From Cognatazoarcus halotolerans (GTDB lineage: Bacteria > Pseudomonadota > Gammaproteobacteria > Burkholderiales > Rhodocyclaceae): a stretch of DNA of 64,000 nt. Of this stretch, positions 1-9,237 are shown one piece after another. Numbering within the stretch: the stretch's first letter is position 1; every line of letters begins with the position of its first letter. The DNA is taken from positions 124,001 through 188,000 of the forward strand of contig NZ_WUAF01000004.1 of the NCBI RefSeq assembly GCF_009800965.1. The letters run 5' to 3'. A program made the position numbers and the translations under genes. The notes beneath the pieces are model-generated. The model worked only from the letters and a program-made list of their open reading frames with translations, searched no databases and was not told the DNA's origin.

Positions 1-162
1 GATCGGCCACACGAAGACCAGCAGCACGAACAATGCGAGCGGCAGGATCAGGGTACCGTAGAGCAGCTTCTTGCGAAGTTCGGCACGGCGCAGTCGCTTC
101 TTGAGCGACGGCTCGGGCCGGGTCGAGACAATCCCGGCGGCGGTCGGTGAGGCTGCGGTCAT
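1..162 (-). CDS. ABC transporter permease, N-terminal fragment (polyamine-type)
   Basis: Only the first 54 codons are inside the window; the gene continues past the left edge. The basic N-terminus (KKRLRRAELRKK) is followed by a hydrophobic stretch LLYGTLILPLALFVLLVFVW, typical of the first transmembrane helix of PotB/YdcU-type permeases. It lies downstream of the ATPase and binding-protein genes on the same strand, as in polyamine-type importers, so it is probably the first inner-membrane channel subunit. Substrate cannot be read from this fragment. Confidence 0.75.
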   Translation of the reverse strand, partial: MTAASPTAAGIVSTRPEPSLKKRLRRAELRKKLLYGTLILPLALFVLLVFVWPI

Positions 163-236
163 GGCACTTTCCGGTTCAAGGGAGGAATCCGCGCCGGGGC
201 TATTCAAGCGCCCGGCGCACGAAAGGTCCGATCAGC

Positions 237-1277
237 TCAGCGCGCGGCCCATGCGTTGAAGCGCTGCTCGAGATCCTCGCCGTTCTCGACCCAGAACTCG
301 GTGTTGCTGGCCAGCGCGCCCTTGAGGTTCTGGGGTGCGGTCGGCAGATCGGCGGCAATCTTGGCATCGATGCCGTTGATGCCTTTCAGATGCGTCGGGC
401 CGTACGGAATCTCTCCGGCGAACACGCGCTGATTCTCGGGCTGGCTGGCGAACTTGACGAACTTGTAGGCCTCGTCACGCTTGGGAGTGCCCTTGGGGAT
501 GGCCCACGAATCGACGTCGTAGATGCTGCCGTTCCAGACCACCTTGAGGTTCTTGCCTTCCTTCTGTGCTGCAGCGATGCGGCCGTTGTACACCGAGCTC
601 ATGACCACGTCGCCCGAGGCGAGCAGCTGCGGCGGCTGGGCGCCCGCTTCCCACCACTGGATGCTGGGCTTGAGTTCGTCGAGCTTCTTGAACGCGCGCT
701 CCACACCGGCCTTGGTACCGAGCACCTTGTACACATCGGCGGGCGCGACACCGTCGGCCATCAGCGCGAATTCGAGGGTGAACTTGGCACCCTTGCGCAG
801 GCCGCGCTTGCCCGGGAATTTCTTCACGTCCCAGAAGTCTGCCCAGGAGGTCGGCGCGGTCTTGAGCTTGTCGGCGTTATAGGCGATGGCGGTGGACCAC
901 ACGAAGATGCCGATGCCGCAGTCGGACACAGCCTTGGGCAGGAAATCGCTCTTGGGTCCGATCCTGCTGTAATCGAGCTTCTCGTAGAGACCTTCTTCGC
1001 AGCCACGCACCAGCTCGGGCGATTCGACCTCGACCACGTCCCAGGTCACGTTGCTGGCTTCGACCATGGCCTTGATCTTGGCCTGTTCGCCGTTGTATTC
1101 GCCGGGCACGACCTTGCCCTGGCCACTCTTGTCGAAGGGCGCGTAGAAGGCCTTGGCCTGCGCCTTCTGGTTGGCGCCACCAAACGAGATGACGGTGATG
1201 TCTGCGGCAGCGCTGCCGGCGACAGCCATCGCGGCGACGGCGATGACGCTACGGACGAAGGATTTATCGAGCTTCAT
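237..1277 (-). CDS. ABC transporter periplasmic substrate-binding protein (PotD/YdcS-like)
   Basis: A 346-residue protein with a Sec signal peptide (basic start, hydrophobic AVAAMAVAGSAAA, cut near residue 25), then the ITVISFGGANQKAQ opening seen in family 1 polyamine/organic-cation binding proteins. Internal features such as WDVVEVESPELVRG and WWEAGAQPPQLLASGDVVM fit this family. I chose MKLDKSF as the start because it puts the signal peptide at the N-terminus; the frame stays open upstream. It would deliver substrate to the permease encoded next on the same strand. Polyamine specificity is inferred from the family, not from identified ligand residues. Confidence 0.88.
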   Translation of the reverse strand: MKLDKSFVRSVIAVAAMAVAGSAAADITVISFGGANQKAQAKAFYAPFDKSGQGKVVPGEYNGEQAKIKAMVEASNVTWDVVEVESPELVRGCEEGLYEKLDYSRIGPKSDFLPKAVSDCGIGIFVWSTAIAYNADKLKTAPTSWADFWDVKKFPGKRGLRKGAKFTLEFALMADGVAPADVYKVLGTKAGVERAFKKLDELKPSIQWWEAGAQPPQLLASGDVVMSSVYNGRIAAAQKEGKNLKVVWNGSIYDVDSWAIPKGTPKRDEAYKFVKFASQPENQRVFAGEIPYGPTHLKGINGIDAKIAADLPTAPQNLKGALASNTEFWVENGEDLEQRFNAWAAR

Positions 1278-1321
1278 GAAGCGGACTCCTGCGGTTGTCT
1301 TGGGTGTGGGTGGTGGAGATG

Positions 1322-2434
1322 TCAGGCCGTCTGTATCGGATCGAGTGCGCGCACATGCGCGGCATCGATGCCGACACGGATCGAATCGCCGCGGCGCATC
1401 GAATGATCGAGCCGGGAAATCGGGGTCTTGATGGTGAAGTTGCTGTTGCCGCAAAGGTCGACGCGGATGCGCACCTGATCACCGAGGTAGATGAGTTCCT
1501 CGACGCGGGCATCGAGACGATTGACCGAGTTGTCGCCATCCGCATCGAGCATGACGCGCTCGGGCCGCACCGACACCAGGGTGCGCTCGCCCATCGCGAC
1601 GTTGCCGGTGCGCGCACGGATCGGCGTGCCGCAATCGAGACGGACCTCGCATTCGCTCCCCTGGATTTCGGTCACCGTGCCGGCCAGCGCGTTGTTCTCG
1701 CCGATGAAGTTGGCCACGAAGGAGTTCGTCGGCTCTTCGTAGAGCCGCTCGGCGGAATCGATCTGCTGGATGATGCCTTTGTCGAACACCGCGATGCGGT
1801 CCGACATGGTGAGCGCCTCGCTCTGGTCGTGGGTGACGAACACCACGGTCACACCGAGGCTCTGCTGGATGTGCTTGATCTCGATCTGCATCTGCTCGCG
1901 CAGGTTCTTGTCGAGCGCGCCGAGCGGTTCGTCCATGAGCACCAGCTGCGGCTCGAAGACCAGCGCCCGGGCCAGCGCGATGCGCTGCTGCTGACCACCC
2001 GAGAGCTGCTGCGGATAGCGGTTGCCGAAGGCGCCAAGCTGCACCATGTCCAGCGCCCGGCGGGCCTTTGCATCGCAATCGGCGGCGGGCAGCTTGCGCG
2101 CCTTGAGCGGGAAGCGCAGATTCTCGAGCACCGTCATGTGCGGAAACAGCGCGTAGTTCTGGAACACCATGCCGATGTTGCGCTTGTGCGGCGGCAGACG
2201 GTTGATGACGTTGCCATCGAGACGAATCTCCCCGCCAGTGGGGGTCTCGAAGCCGGCCAGCATCATCAGGCAGGTGGTCTTGCCGGAGCCGGACGGCCCC
2301 AACAAGGTGAGGAACTCTCCACGCTGGATGTCGAGATTGAGATCCCGAACGATCAGCGTTTCGCCATCGTAGGTTTTCTGCACATTGCGGAAGCTCACAT
2401 GGACCGCTTCCTGCCCGCCGACCGACTCGTTCAT
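1322..2434 (-). CDS. potA: ABC transporter ATP-binding protein (PotA-like)
   Basis: A 370-residue ATPase. Visible motifs are Walker A GPSGSGKTT, the Q-loop region FQNYALFPHMTV, signature LSGGQQQR, Walker B LVLMDEPLGALD and switch His VTHDQSEA. The C-terminal ~120 residues match the TOBE regulatory domain of PotA/MalK-type ATPases. It is the first gene of a leftward unit followed by the binding protein and a permease. It energises import at the inner membrane; the polyamine assignment rests on the family and its neighbours. Confidence 0.9.
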   Translation of the reverse strand: MNESVGGQEAVHVSFRNVQKTYDGETLIVRDLNLDIQRGEFLTLLGPSGSGKTTCLMMLAGFETPTGGEIRLDGNVINRLPPHKRNIGMVFQNYALFPHMTVLENLRFPLKARKLPAADCDAKARRALDMVQLGAFGNRYPQQLSGGQQQRIALARALVFEPQLVLMDEPLGALDKNLREQMQIEIKHIQQSLGVTVVFVTHDQSEALTMSDRIAVFDKGIIQQIDSAERLYEEPTNSFVANFIGENNALAGTVTEIQGSECEVRLDCGTPIRARTGNVAMGERTLVSVRPERVMLDADGDNSVNRLDARVEELIYLGDQVRIRVDLCGNSNFTIKTPISRLDHSMRRGDSIRVGIDAAHVRALDPIQTA

Positions 2435-2501
2435 CCCGACTCCCTTGCATTGAACCGCTGCGTTGAATACATGCTATGCAATAAATCGGCTTCCCGCTGA
2501 A

Positions 2502-2532
2502 CCAATTTCTATAAAATAGCTGGGTCCAATTT
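2502..2532. promoter_or_regulatory. Direct repeat CCAATTT x2 in the ABC/MocR divergent region
   Basis: Two CCAATTT copies (2502-2508 and 2526-2532), start to start 24 bp, lie between the divergent transporter and MocR genes, with TATAAA between them. MocR-type regulators such as GabR and TauR bind direct repeats, so this is a candidate site for the regulator encoded at 2546. The promoter assignment is weak. Confidence 0.4.
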
Positions 2533-2545
2533 ATGGTGCGGCGCA

Positions 2546-4036
2546 ATGGATACCCGGCTCAGTTGCGAACTCATCGTTCAGTCCTTCGGCCGCCAGCCGG
2601 CTTCCGGCGGAACACGCGCGCAGCTCTATCTGACGATTCGGCAGGCGATTCTCGAGCACCGCCTGGACCCCGGCACCGCCCTGCCGGCAAGCCGCCAACT
2701 CGCCGCAGAACTGGGCATCGGGCGCAATACGGTGGTCCGCGCCTATGACCAGTTACTGGTCGAGGGCTACCTCGAAAGCAAGACCGGATCCGGCACCTTC
2801 GTCTCCGAGGCAATCGGCAACACCGCGGTACCGGTGCGCCCGAAACGCATGATCGGCACGCGGCAGGAAGGTTTGTCGCGGCGCGGAAACCGGGTCGCCT
2901 CGAGCGCCTTGTCCAGTCGCGTTCAGGCCGGGGCCTTCATGCCGGGCATTCCCGATGTGACCCATTTCCCGTTCGAAACCTGGCGGCGTCTGGTCAGCAA
3001 GCAGATGCGTCACGAGCAGCGCCACCTCGCCCAGTACGGCTACGGCGGTTACGGTCCGCTCAAGGCGGTGCTGGCCGACTACCTGCGCGTGACCCGCATG
3101 ATGGCCTGCTCGCCGCAACAGATCATGATCCTCAACGGCTCCCACCAGGCCCTCGATCTATGTGCGCGCATGCTCGGCGACGCGGGTGACAAGGCGTGGA
3201 TGGAAGACCCCGGTTATTGGGGCGCGCGAAACGTCATGACCGCCGCCGATCTCGAGATCAAACCGATCCCGGTCGACGCGCAGGGCATTGCACCGCGCGA
3301 CAACGACTGGAGCGAGCCTCCACGGATGATCTTCGTCTCGCCTTCCTCCCAGTACCCCACCGGTGCGGTGCTGTCGCTCGAGCGACGACTGAGGCTGCTC
3401 GAATACGCCGAGAAGAACCGCATCTGGATCATCGAGGACGACTATGACAACGAGATCCGCTACCACAGTCACCCGGTCGCCTCGCTGTTCGGATTATCGG
3501 CGGCGCAGCGCGTGATCTATGTCGGTACTTTCAGCAAGGTGATGTATCCGGGGCTGCGCCTCGCCTATCTGGTGGTGCCCGAAGATCTTGTGGAGGCCTT
3601 CATCACCGGCAACGCGGAACTCTACCGCGAGGGTCGCATGCTCGAGCAGGCCGCGCTCGCCGAATTCATCGACGCCGGCCATTTCACCACGCACATCCGG
3701 CGCATGCGCGGCATCTACGAAGAGCGGCGCGACCGCCTGCGTGAAGTGCTCTCCTCCCATCTGGGAGAGCTCGCCACACCGTTTGGCGGATCCGCCGGAC
3801 TGCACCTGCCGGTGCGCTTCAACCTGCAGCTGGACGACGTCCAGCTCGCCGCCGAGGCCTTGCAGCAGGCAGTGGTGTTCCGGCCGCTGTCGATGTATTC
3901 GATCGACCCCGACAACCGTCTGTACGGCATGAACCTCGGTTTTGCGGCGGTCCCCACGGAGAAGATCGAGGCGCCGGCGCTCAAGCTTGTGCGGCTCGTC
4001 GAAGGCCAGGCCCGGAAAAATGCGGGGCAGCGTTAG
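2546..4036 (+). CDS. MocR-family regulator (GntR HTH fused to aminotransferase-like domain)
   Basis: A 496-residue protein. An N-terminal winged helix (residues ~25-90: LYLTIRQAILEHRLDPGTALP, ASRQLAAELGIGRNTVVRAY) is followed by a fold-type I PLP aminotransferase-like domain. The PLP lysine is in VGTFSKVMYPGLRLAY and the phosphate/ring-binding region includes EDDYDNEIRY. Length and order match PdxR/GabR/TauR. It is divergent from the polyamine-type ABC genes, so local control of that importer is likely. The effector (an amine or amino acid reacting with PLP) is unknown. Confidence 0.9.
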   Translation: MDTRLSCELIVQSFGRQPASGGTRAQLYLTIRQAILEHRLDPGTALPASRQLAAELGIGRNTVVRAYDQLLVEGYLESKTGSGTFVSEAIGNTAVPVRPKRMIGTRQEGLSRRGNRVASSALSSRVQAGAFMPGIPDVTHFPFETWRRLVSKQMRHEQRHLAQYGYGGYGPLKAVLADYLRVTRMMACSPQQIMILNGSHQALDLCARMLGDAGDKAWMEDPGYWGARNVMTAADLEIKPIPVDAQGIAPRDNDWSEPPRMIFVSPSSQYPTGAVLSLERRLRLLEYAEKNRIWIIEDDYDNEIRYHSHPVASLFGLSAAQRVIYVGTFSKVMYPGLRLAYLVVPEDLVEAFITGNAELYREGRMLEQAALAEFIDAGHFTTHIRRMRGIYEERRDRLREVLSSHLGELATPFGGSAGLHLPVRFNLQLDDVQLAAEALQQAVVFRPLSMYSIDPDNRLYGMNLGFAAVPTEKIEAPALKLVRLVEGQARKNAGQR

Positions 4037-4113
4037 CCGGTCCGGATAGGTTCGGCTTCGACCGCGGGCCGAGTACACCCGACCGTTTCCGGGCGGTCCG
4101 CTCCACCGGAATG

Positions 4114-4145
4114 AAAAAACCCCGCAAGACACCCGCGGGGTTCGT
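4114..4145. terminator. Bidirectional terminator between convergent genes
   Basis: An 8-bp stem AACCCCGC / GCGGGGTT (4118-4125 and 4135-4142) with an A-run on the left that becomes a U-run on the minus strand. It lies between the 3' ends of the MocR gene and the CigR-like gene. The plus-strand U-tract is poor, so it is stronger leftward. Confidence 0.65.
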
Positions 4146-4170
4146 TGTGCGGACCTCGGCGCGCGGGATG

Positions 4171-4704
4171 CTACATCCGTCCCAGATCCTGGATGGCATC
4201 GACCACCATCCCGGTACCGATCGCGATCAACAGGATATCGGCACCGACACGGACGTAGCGATGCATTGCCGGTGGCACCCCGAGTTCAACGACGATGGCT
4301 GCCGGCGGGTCGTAATAGACCACGTCGCGCGGCAAGGGGCGGCCAATCTGCCATTTCCTGGCCTGCCCGGGCGGCAGACAGCCGTTGCGCTTCTTGGCGA
4401 GGCCCGGCGGACAATGTCCCGAACGGAACTCGTCCTCGTAATAGCGACTCACCAGGTGCCGATGACGGTCGGTGAAGTAGTGGCGCATCAGCCGGTCGTC
4501 GCCCCGGTCGTACCCACCGGCCTCACGGCGATCATCTCGATAACCCTGCCGGTCATGTCTGTCGCTCTTGGCATGGGATTTCTGCTCGTGCTTGCCATTG
4601 CCCGCCCAGTCCGGTTTGTCGGCCAGAGCGGGCGCAGACGCCAGCCCCATGGACAGGATCACCGCCAATACCGCCCCGCACCCACGATTGCGTCCATTGT
4701 TCAT
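4171..4704 (-). CDS. CigR/RcnB-like exported protein
   Basis: A 177-residue protein. The signal peptide is GAVLAVILSMGLASAPALA; a His/Arg/Asp-rich linker follows, then YYEDEFRSGHCPPGLAKK and NGCLPPGQARKW, the paired CPPGLAKK/PPGQ motif of the CigR/RcnB-like family. A C-terminal segment (ILLIAIGTGMVVDAI) may be membrane-associated. The start is supported by GGAGG seven bases upstream. The family is periplasmic or inner-membrane; its role in this organism is unknown. Confidence 0.72.
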   Translation of the reverse strand: MNNGRNRGCGAVLAVILSMGLASAPALADKPDWAGNGKHEQKSHAKSDRHDRQGYRDDRREAGGYDRGDDRLMRHYFTDRHRHLVSRYYEDEFRSGHCPPGLAKKRNGCLPPGQARKWQIGRPLPRDVVYYDPPAAIVVELGVPPAMHRYVRVGADILLIAIGTGMVVDAIQDLGRM

Positions 4705-4824
4705 GTGCACCTCCTTTGTCCATCGGCCGATTCTAGTCCCTGACCGGGACAATGGGCGGACCAAGGCAAGCGCATTTGTTACCGCAAGTACGCATCGGCG
4801 ATCTCGCCGGGCGGTCATCCCCGT

Positions 4825-6702
4825 CTATATCTCGATCTGCGTGCCCAGCTCGACCACACGATTGGTCGGAATATGGAAGTAGTCGGTGGCACTCATCGCA
4901 TTGCGCGACATCCATGCGAACAGCCGCTCGCGCCACTGCACCATGCCGATCTTGGGACTCGGGATCACGGTCTCCCGCGAAACGAAGAAAGAGGTGCTCA
5001 TCATGTCGAACTTGAGGCCGCGCGGCGCACACAGCGCCAGGGCGGAAGGCACGTCCGGCGCATCCATGAAGCCGTAATTGACGATGACACGATAGAAGCC
5101 TTCACTGAGCGGCTCGATGCGGACCCGTTCGTGCTCGAGTACATGCGGCCGCTCCGACACCTTGACCGTAAGCAGCACGTTGCGCTGGTGGAGCACCTGG
5201 TTGTGCTTCAGGTTGTGCAACAACGCGGACGGCGCGCCCTGGGTATGGCTGGTCATGAACACCGCCGTGCCCTCGACCCTGTGAACATCCGCCACCATGC
5301 CCTTGATCAGCACCTCGAGCGGGATGCTCTGTGCCTCGAGTTCATCGAAGATCTGCATGCGACCCTTGCGCCAGGTGGTCAACACGGTGAAGGACAGTGC
5401 CCCGATCGCCAGCGGGAACCAGCCGCCCTGCGGAATCTTCAGCGCGTTCGCCGAAAAGTACGCGAGGTCTGCAAGGAAGAACACGGCCAGCAATGCAAGG
5501 GCCAGGGGTTTGGGCCACTTCCACATCAGCACGATGACGAAGCCGACGAGGATGGTGTCGATCAGCATCGTGCCGGTCACCGCGATACCGTAGGCCGCAG
5601 CCAGATCGCTCGAGTTGCCGAAGCCGACCACCAATGCCATGACGGCGATGTAGATGCTCCAGTTGGTGAAACCGCAGTAGATCTGGCCCTGCTCCTCGCT
5701 CGAGGTCTGGCGCAACTTCATGCGCGGCAACAGCCCCATCTGAATGGCCTGCCGCGCCACCGAGAAGGCGCCGGAGATGACCGCCTGCGAGGCGATCACG
5801 GTGGCCATCGTGGCCAGCAGAATCATCGGCAGCTGGCCCCATTCGGGCACCAGCCGGTAGAACGGATTATCGACCGCCGCAGGTTCCCCGAGCAGCAGTG
5901 CGCCCTGGCCGAAATAGTTGATCATCAGTGCCGGCATCACCAGCCCGAACCAGCTCACCCGGATGGGAAAGCGGCCGAAGTGCCCCATGTCCGTATACAG
6001 GGCTTCACCGCCGGTGACGGCAAGGACGATGGTGCCCAGCGCAAGGAAGGCCATGAGCGGCTCGGCGGACACGAAGGCCAGCGCGTAGGCCGGATTGACC
6101 GCCAGCAGCACCTGCGGCTCGGTGTAGATCTCGATACCGCCCAGCACCGCCAGCACCGCGAACCAGGTCACCATGATCGGCCCGAAGGCCAGCCCCACCG
6201 CGCCGGTACCCCGCCGCTGAACGGCAAACAGGATGGTCAGGATCATTGCTGCGATCGGAATGACGTAGTGCTCGGCGGCCGGCGCGATCAGCTCGAGTCC
6301 CTCCACCGCAGACAGTACCGAGATGGCCGGGGTGATCATGCTGTCGCCGTAGAACAGGGCCGCGGCGCAGATGCCGAGCATGGTCACCCCCCAGCGCAGC
6401 CGCGGCTTCGCGGCGGTCAGCGAACTCACCAGCGCAAGCAGCGCCAGCGAACCGCCCTCGCCGCGGTTGTCGGCGCGCATCATGATCGCCACGTACTTGA
6501 TCGAGACCAGCAGCATCACCGTCCAGAACATCAGCGAGAGCACACCCATCACGCTGCCGGCATCGACGGTCAGCGGATGATGCCCTCCGAAGGTCTCCTT
6601 GATCGCGTACAGCGGGCTGGTGCCAATGTCGCCATAGACCACCCCGATCGCGCCAAGGATCAGTTTGCCGGTACCGCCGTTCTGCCCACTGGATCGACTC
6701 AT
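4825..6702 (-). CDS. kup: Kup-type low-affinity potassium transporter
   Basis: A 625-residue inner-membrane protein of normal Kup length. It opens with [20 protein letters not shown], the family hallmark (GDIGTSPLY), has about twelve hydrophobic segments to residue ~455, and a cytoplasmic C-terminal domain of ~170 residues. The family takes up K+ with protons. AAGGA lies just upstream of the ATG. It looks monocistronic. Confidence 0.95.
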   Translation of the reverse strand: MSRSSGQNGGTGKLILGAIGVVYGDIGTSPLYAIKETFGGHHPLTVDAGSVMGVLSLMFWTVMLLVSIKYVAIMMRADNRGEGGSLALLALVSSLTAAKPRLRWGVTMLGICAAALFYGDSMITPAISVLSAVEGLELIAPAAEHYVIPIAAMILTILFAVQRRGTGAVGLAFGPIMVTWFAVLAVLGGIEIYTEPQVLLAVNPAYALAFVSAEPLMAFLALGTIVLAVTGGEALYTDMGHFGRFPIRVSWFGLVMPALMINYFGQGALLLGEPAAVDNPFYRLVPEWGQLPMILLATMATVIASQAVISGAFSVARQAIQMGLLPRMKLRQTSSEEQGQIYCGFTNWSIYIAVMALVVGFGNSSDLAAAYGIAVTGTMLIDTILVGFVIVLMWKWPKPLALALLAVFFLADLAYFSANALKIPQGGWFPLAIGALSFTVLTTWRKGRMQIFDELEAQSIPLEVLIKGMVADVHRVEGTAVFMTSHTQGAPSALLHNLKHNQVLHQRNVLLTVKVSERPHVLEHERVRIEPLSEGFYRVIVNYGFMDAPDVPSALALCAPRGLKFDMMSTSFFVSRETVIPSPKIGMVQWRERLFAWMSRNAMSATDYFHIPTNRVVELGTQIEI

Positions 6703-7291
6703 TGTCCTTCACGTTTTTTGATGCAATGCAACATCAACGTCGCTTCGGCGCAAAAGTTGACGGCGCCGGATCCGGTCCGCGAGGCGAAGCGACTCAACCA
6801 GAGCCGCGGGAGCAATCCTTCGGTAGCCGCATCGAGCCCCGACGACACGGTCGGCGCGCTGAACCGATATCCCCATTCGCCGGCGCTTGGGCACGGGATG
6901 GCGCCCACCCGCCCTGCCGAACCCATCAGCAGGGCGCAGCGACCGCTCGGCGGACGTGCGTCAGCGACCGTGCGAAACAAACCGGCCCGTTCCGCCAACA
7001 CGGCACCCCGCCCCCCAGTTCGAGCGCCCCATCGCCCCTCTGCTTCAACCTCGCCTCGCTCATCACTCATGTGCCGCGGATCGGTCTTGGCGTGCTCGGC
7101 CTCGTCGAGACTCTCCGCACGCGTCGGCGGCGTTCCGGTCTTCAGGATTGCATGGAAAATGAAAGCCTGAAGCCGCAGAATACGCCCACCACACGGGCCG
7201 CCGTCCCGCTTAAAACGCCCCGGCCCAGCTCACAACACAAGACCGCGCGGCCCGACGGGTCGCGCAGGCGAAGAAACGGAAGACAAGGATC
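6703..7291. other. Intergenic region with no convincing gene
   Basis: 589 bases between the kup start and the thioesterase gene. Open frames exist on both strands, but they are compositionally low-complexity (Arg/Pro/Ser-rich) and match no family I know. No RNA gene, IS element or clear hairpin terminator was seen. Confidence 0.5.
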
Positions 7292-7783
7292 ATGGACCTC
7301 CCGGCACACCAACTCACGATGACCGTCCTGATGACGCCCGAAATGGCGAATTTTTCGGGCAAGGTCCACGGCGGCGCGATTCTGCGCCTGCTCGATCAGG
7401 TCGCCTACGCCTGCGGGAGCCGCTACGCGGCGCGCTACGTGGTGACCCTGTCGGTCGATCAGGTGATGTTCCGCCAGCCGATCATGGTCGGCGAACTCGT
7501 CACCTTCATGGCCAGCGTCAATTACACCGGCAAATCGTCGATGGAAATCGGCATCCGCGTGGTCGCGGAGAACATCCGCACCCAGGAGGTACGCCACGCC
7601 AACAGCTGCTTCTTCACCATGGTTGCGGTCGACGACGAAGGCAAGCCGGTGCAGGTGCCCCCGCTGCGTCCCTTCAGCCCCAAGGAAAAGCGACGCTTCG
7701 AGGCCGCCGCGGCGCGCAAGGCGCTGCGTCTCGAGCTTGAAAAGCGCTTTGCCGAGACCCACGGCAGCAACGATGCGCAATAG
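7292..7783 (+). CDS. Acyl-CoA thioesterase, hotdog fold (YciA/BACH type)
   Basis: A 163-residue protein. The hotdog core contains NFSGKVHGGAILRLLDQVAY, the family's substrate/CoA loop with the catalytic Asp in LLDQ, then VTLSVDQVMFRQPI and GELVTFMASVNYTGKSSMEI. Length suits a single-domain hexameric enzyme hydrolysing acyl-CoA to free acid and CoA in the cytoplasm. Flanking genes point to no pathway, so chain-length preference is unknown. Confidence 0.9.
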   Translation: MDLPAHQLTMTVLMTPEMANFSGKVHGGAILRLLDQVAYACGSRYAARYVVTLSVDQVMFRQPIMVGELVTFMASVNYTGKSSMEIGIRVVAENIRTQEVRHANSCFFTMVAVDDEGKPVQVPPLRPFSPKEKRRFEAAAARKALRLELEKRFAETHGSNDAQ

Positions 7784-7807
7784 CACCGCGCCATGCGCCC
7801 GGCGCGG

Positions 7808-8545
7808 TCAGGGGCTGCCGATGATCGACACCGCATCGCCCACGCTCAGCCCGAGCTGGGTGGCGGCATTGCCCTGATTGACCGCGATCTCCACCAGCCC
7901 CACGCTGTTCTCGTACCAGAAGGCCGAGCCGGTCGGCACCTCGGAGAACACCCGAGCCCAGTCGAGCCTGCGCCCGACCGCCTCGATCGCGGCCTGATGA
8001 GGCACGTTGCCGGAGCGCAGGCCGGTCATCGCATTGCCGTAGTGGTCGATATAGACAATCCGGGCGATATCCTCTGCGCCGTAATTGACGTCGAGCCCGT
8101 CGCTGGGCACCAGCCAGTCCGTCTCCAGCACACCGCCCGCAAGCCCTGCGGCCACCGGGGCGAACAGATCGCGGCCATGAAACGAGGCTGACAAGGCATC
8201 CGGCCGCCAGCGCACCCGCCAGTGGCGCGTGCGCTTCGCGCGCGCCACCACCACCGACAGCAGCCCGTTGTCCGGTCCCACGAACCACTGCCCATCGGCC
8301 TCGACAACCGCTGCGCCGCGCTCACCGCCGACACCCGGATCGATCACCGCAAAAAAGACCGCGCCTTTCGGAAAACGCCCGTGAAGCGCGCTGAGCAGAT
8401 GCGCCCCCGCATGCGCATCGAAATCGGGAACGCCATGCAGGAGGTCGACGATCGCGGTTCCCGCCGGTGCCGTCTGCAACAATCGGGCCTTGACCTGTCC
8501 GACGTAGATATCGTCGGCGCCGAAGTCGGTGAACAGGACGATCAT
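7808..8545 (-). CDS. SAM hydroxide adenosyltransferase (DUF62 family)
   Basis: A 245-residue protein opening MIVLFTDFGADDIYVGQVKA, the family's Asp-rich adenosyl-binding start. VDLLHGVPDFD, FFAVIDPGVGG and a C-terminal ENSVGLVEIAVNQGNAA follow. Members convert S-adenosylmethionine plus hydroxide to adenosine and methionine and are related to fluorinase/chlorinase. The halogenase-specific insertion is not apparent, so the hydroxide enzyme is the likelier reading. Confidence 0.88.
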   Translation of the reverse strand: MIVLFTDFGADDIYVGQVKARLLQTAPAGTAIVDLLHGVPDFDAHAGAHLLSALHGRFPKGAVFFAVIDPGVGGERGAAVVEADGQWFVGPDNGLLSVVVARAKRTRHWRVRWRPDALSASFHGRDLFAPVAAGLAGGVLETDWLVPSDGLDVNYGAEDIARIVYIDHYGNAMTGLRSGNVPHQAAIEAVGRRLDWARVFSEVPTGSAFWYENSVGLVEIAVNQGNAATQLGLSVGDAVSIIGSP

Positions 8546-8674
8546 CTCGCTTCCTCGCTGATGGGCGTCGTTCCATTGTAGTCATCAAGCCCGAAACGAC
8601 GGCTACCGCCAGTCGGGACAAACTTCAGGGCTGATGACCGGCTCGGTCCACCGGCGGGTCATCGCTCGACGGGC

Positions 8675-9208
8675 TCAGGGCCGACCGTCCGCCCCGGCCT
8701 TCTGGGCAAGAATGTAGCCACAGCCGATCTGGACGCTTTCCATGAGCTCCAGCAGGGCGCTTGCCTGGCCGACCAGCAGCGCGCCCAAACGGGCCGAGAC
8801 GTCATACTCCTGCTCCATGAGCTTCGACATGGTGTTGGCCTTGCCGACGCGGGAAGCCTCGCTGGCAATATCCTGCAGTCCCTGGAGAAACTGCGTCTGC
8901 TGGGTCGCCAGACGCTGGAATACGGCGCCCAGCATCTGCAGCCCTTCGACCTGAAGGCCGCCGTTGAAATCCGGCTTGAATGCGGCGAACCACAGCGCCT
9001 GCCAGGTACTCAGCTGGCGGCTGGCAGCGTCGCCGATCAGCTCCTGGTAGCGCTGCGCATGCACCAATGGAACCATGAGGGGATGCCCCGGCTCGGCAAC
9101 TTTCGCGCTGTCCTCTTTCGTGCCCGCCAGAAGCCGGGCCTGGGCGCGCTGCAACTCCTGAAGCTGGCGGACCGAATCCGCGGCGGTCGTCATCAATGCA
9201 TCGAACAT
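8675..9208 (-). CDS. Phasin family protein
   Basis: A 177-residue, Ala/Gln/Leu-rich, largely helical protein (QLQELQRAQARLLAGTKED, QRLATQQTQFLQGLQDIASE) of the phasin type that coats polyhydroxybutyrate granules. Start MFDALMTT is chosen because AGGAG is nine bases upstream; an ATG two codons earlier (MVMFD) is equally possible. It lies 29 bases from the PHB depolymerase end on the same strand, which supports a role in PHB storage. Confidence 0.82.
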   Translation of the reverse strand: MFDALMTTAADSVRQLQELQRAQARLLAGTKEDSAKVAEPGHPLMVPLVHAQRYQELIGDAASRQLSTWQALWFAAFKPDFNGGLQVEGLQMLGAVFQRLATQQTQFLQGLQDIASEASRVGKANTMSKLMEQEYDVSARLGALLVGQASALLELMESVQIGCGYILAQKAGADGRP

Positions 9209-9237
9209 GACCATGAACTCCTGTCGAAAAAGCGCGA

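Noticed and set aside
3250-3257. TCTCGAGA inside the MocR gene
   Set aside because: Lies in codons for Asp-Leu-Glu-Ile of a conserved coding region; no promoter context.
6702-7322. 206-codon plus-strand frame between kup and the thioesterase gene
   Set aside because: Arg/Pro/Ser-rich, no family match, and it overlaps the thioesterase start; likely a chance frame in GC-rich DNA.
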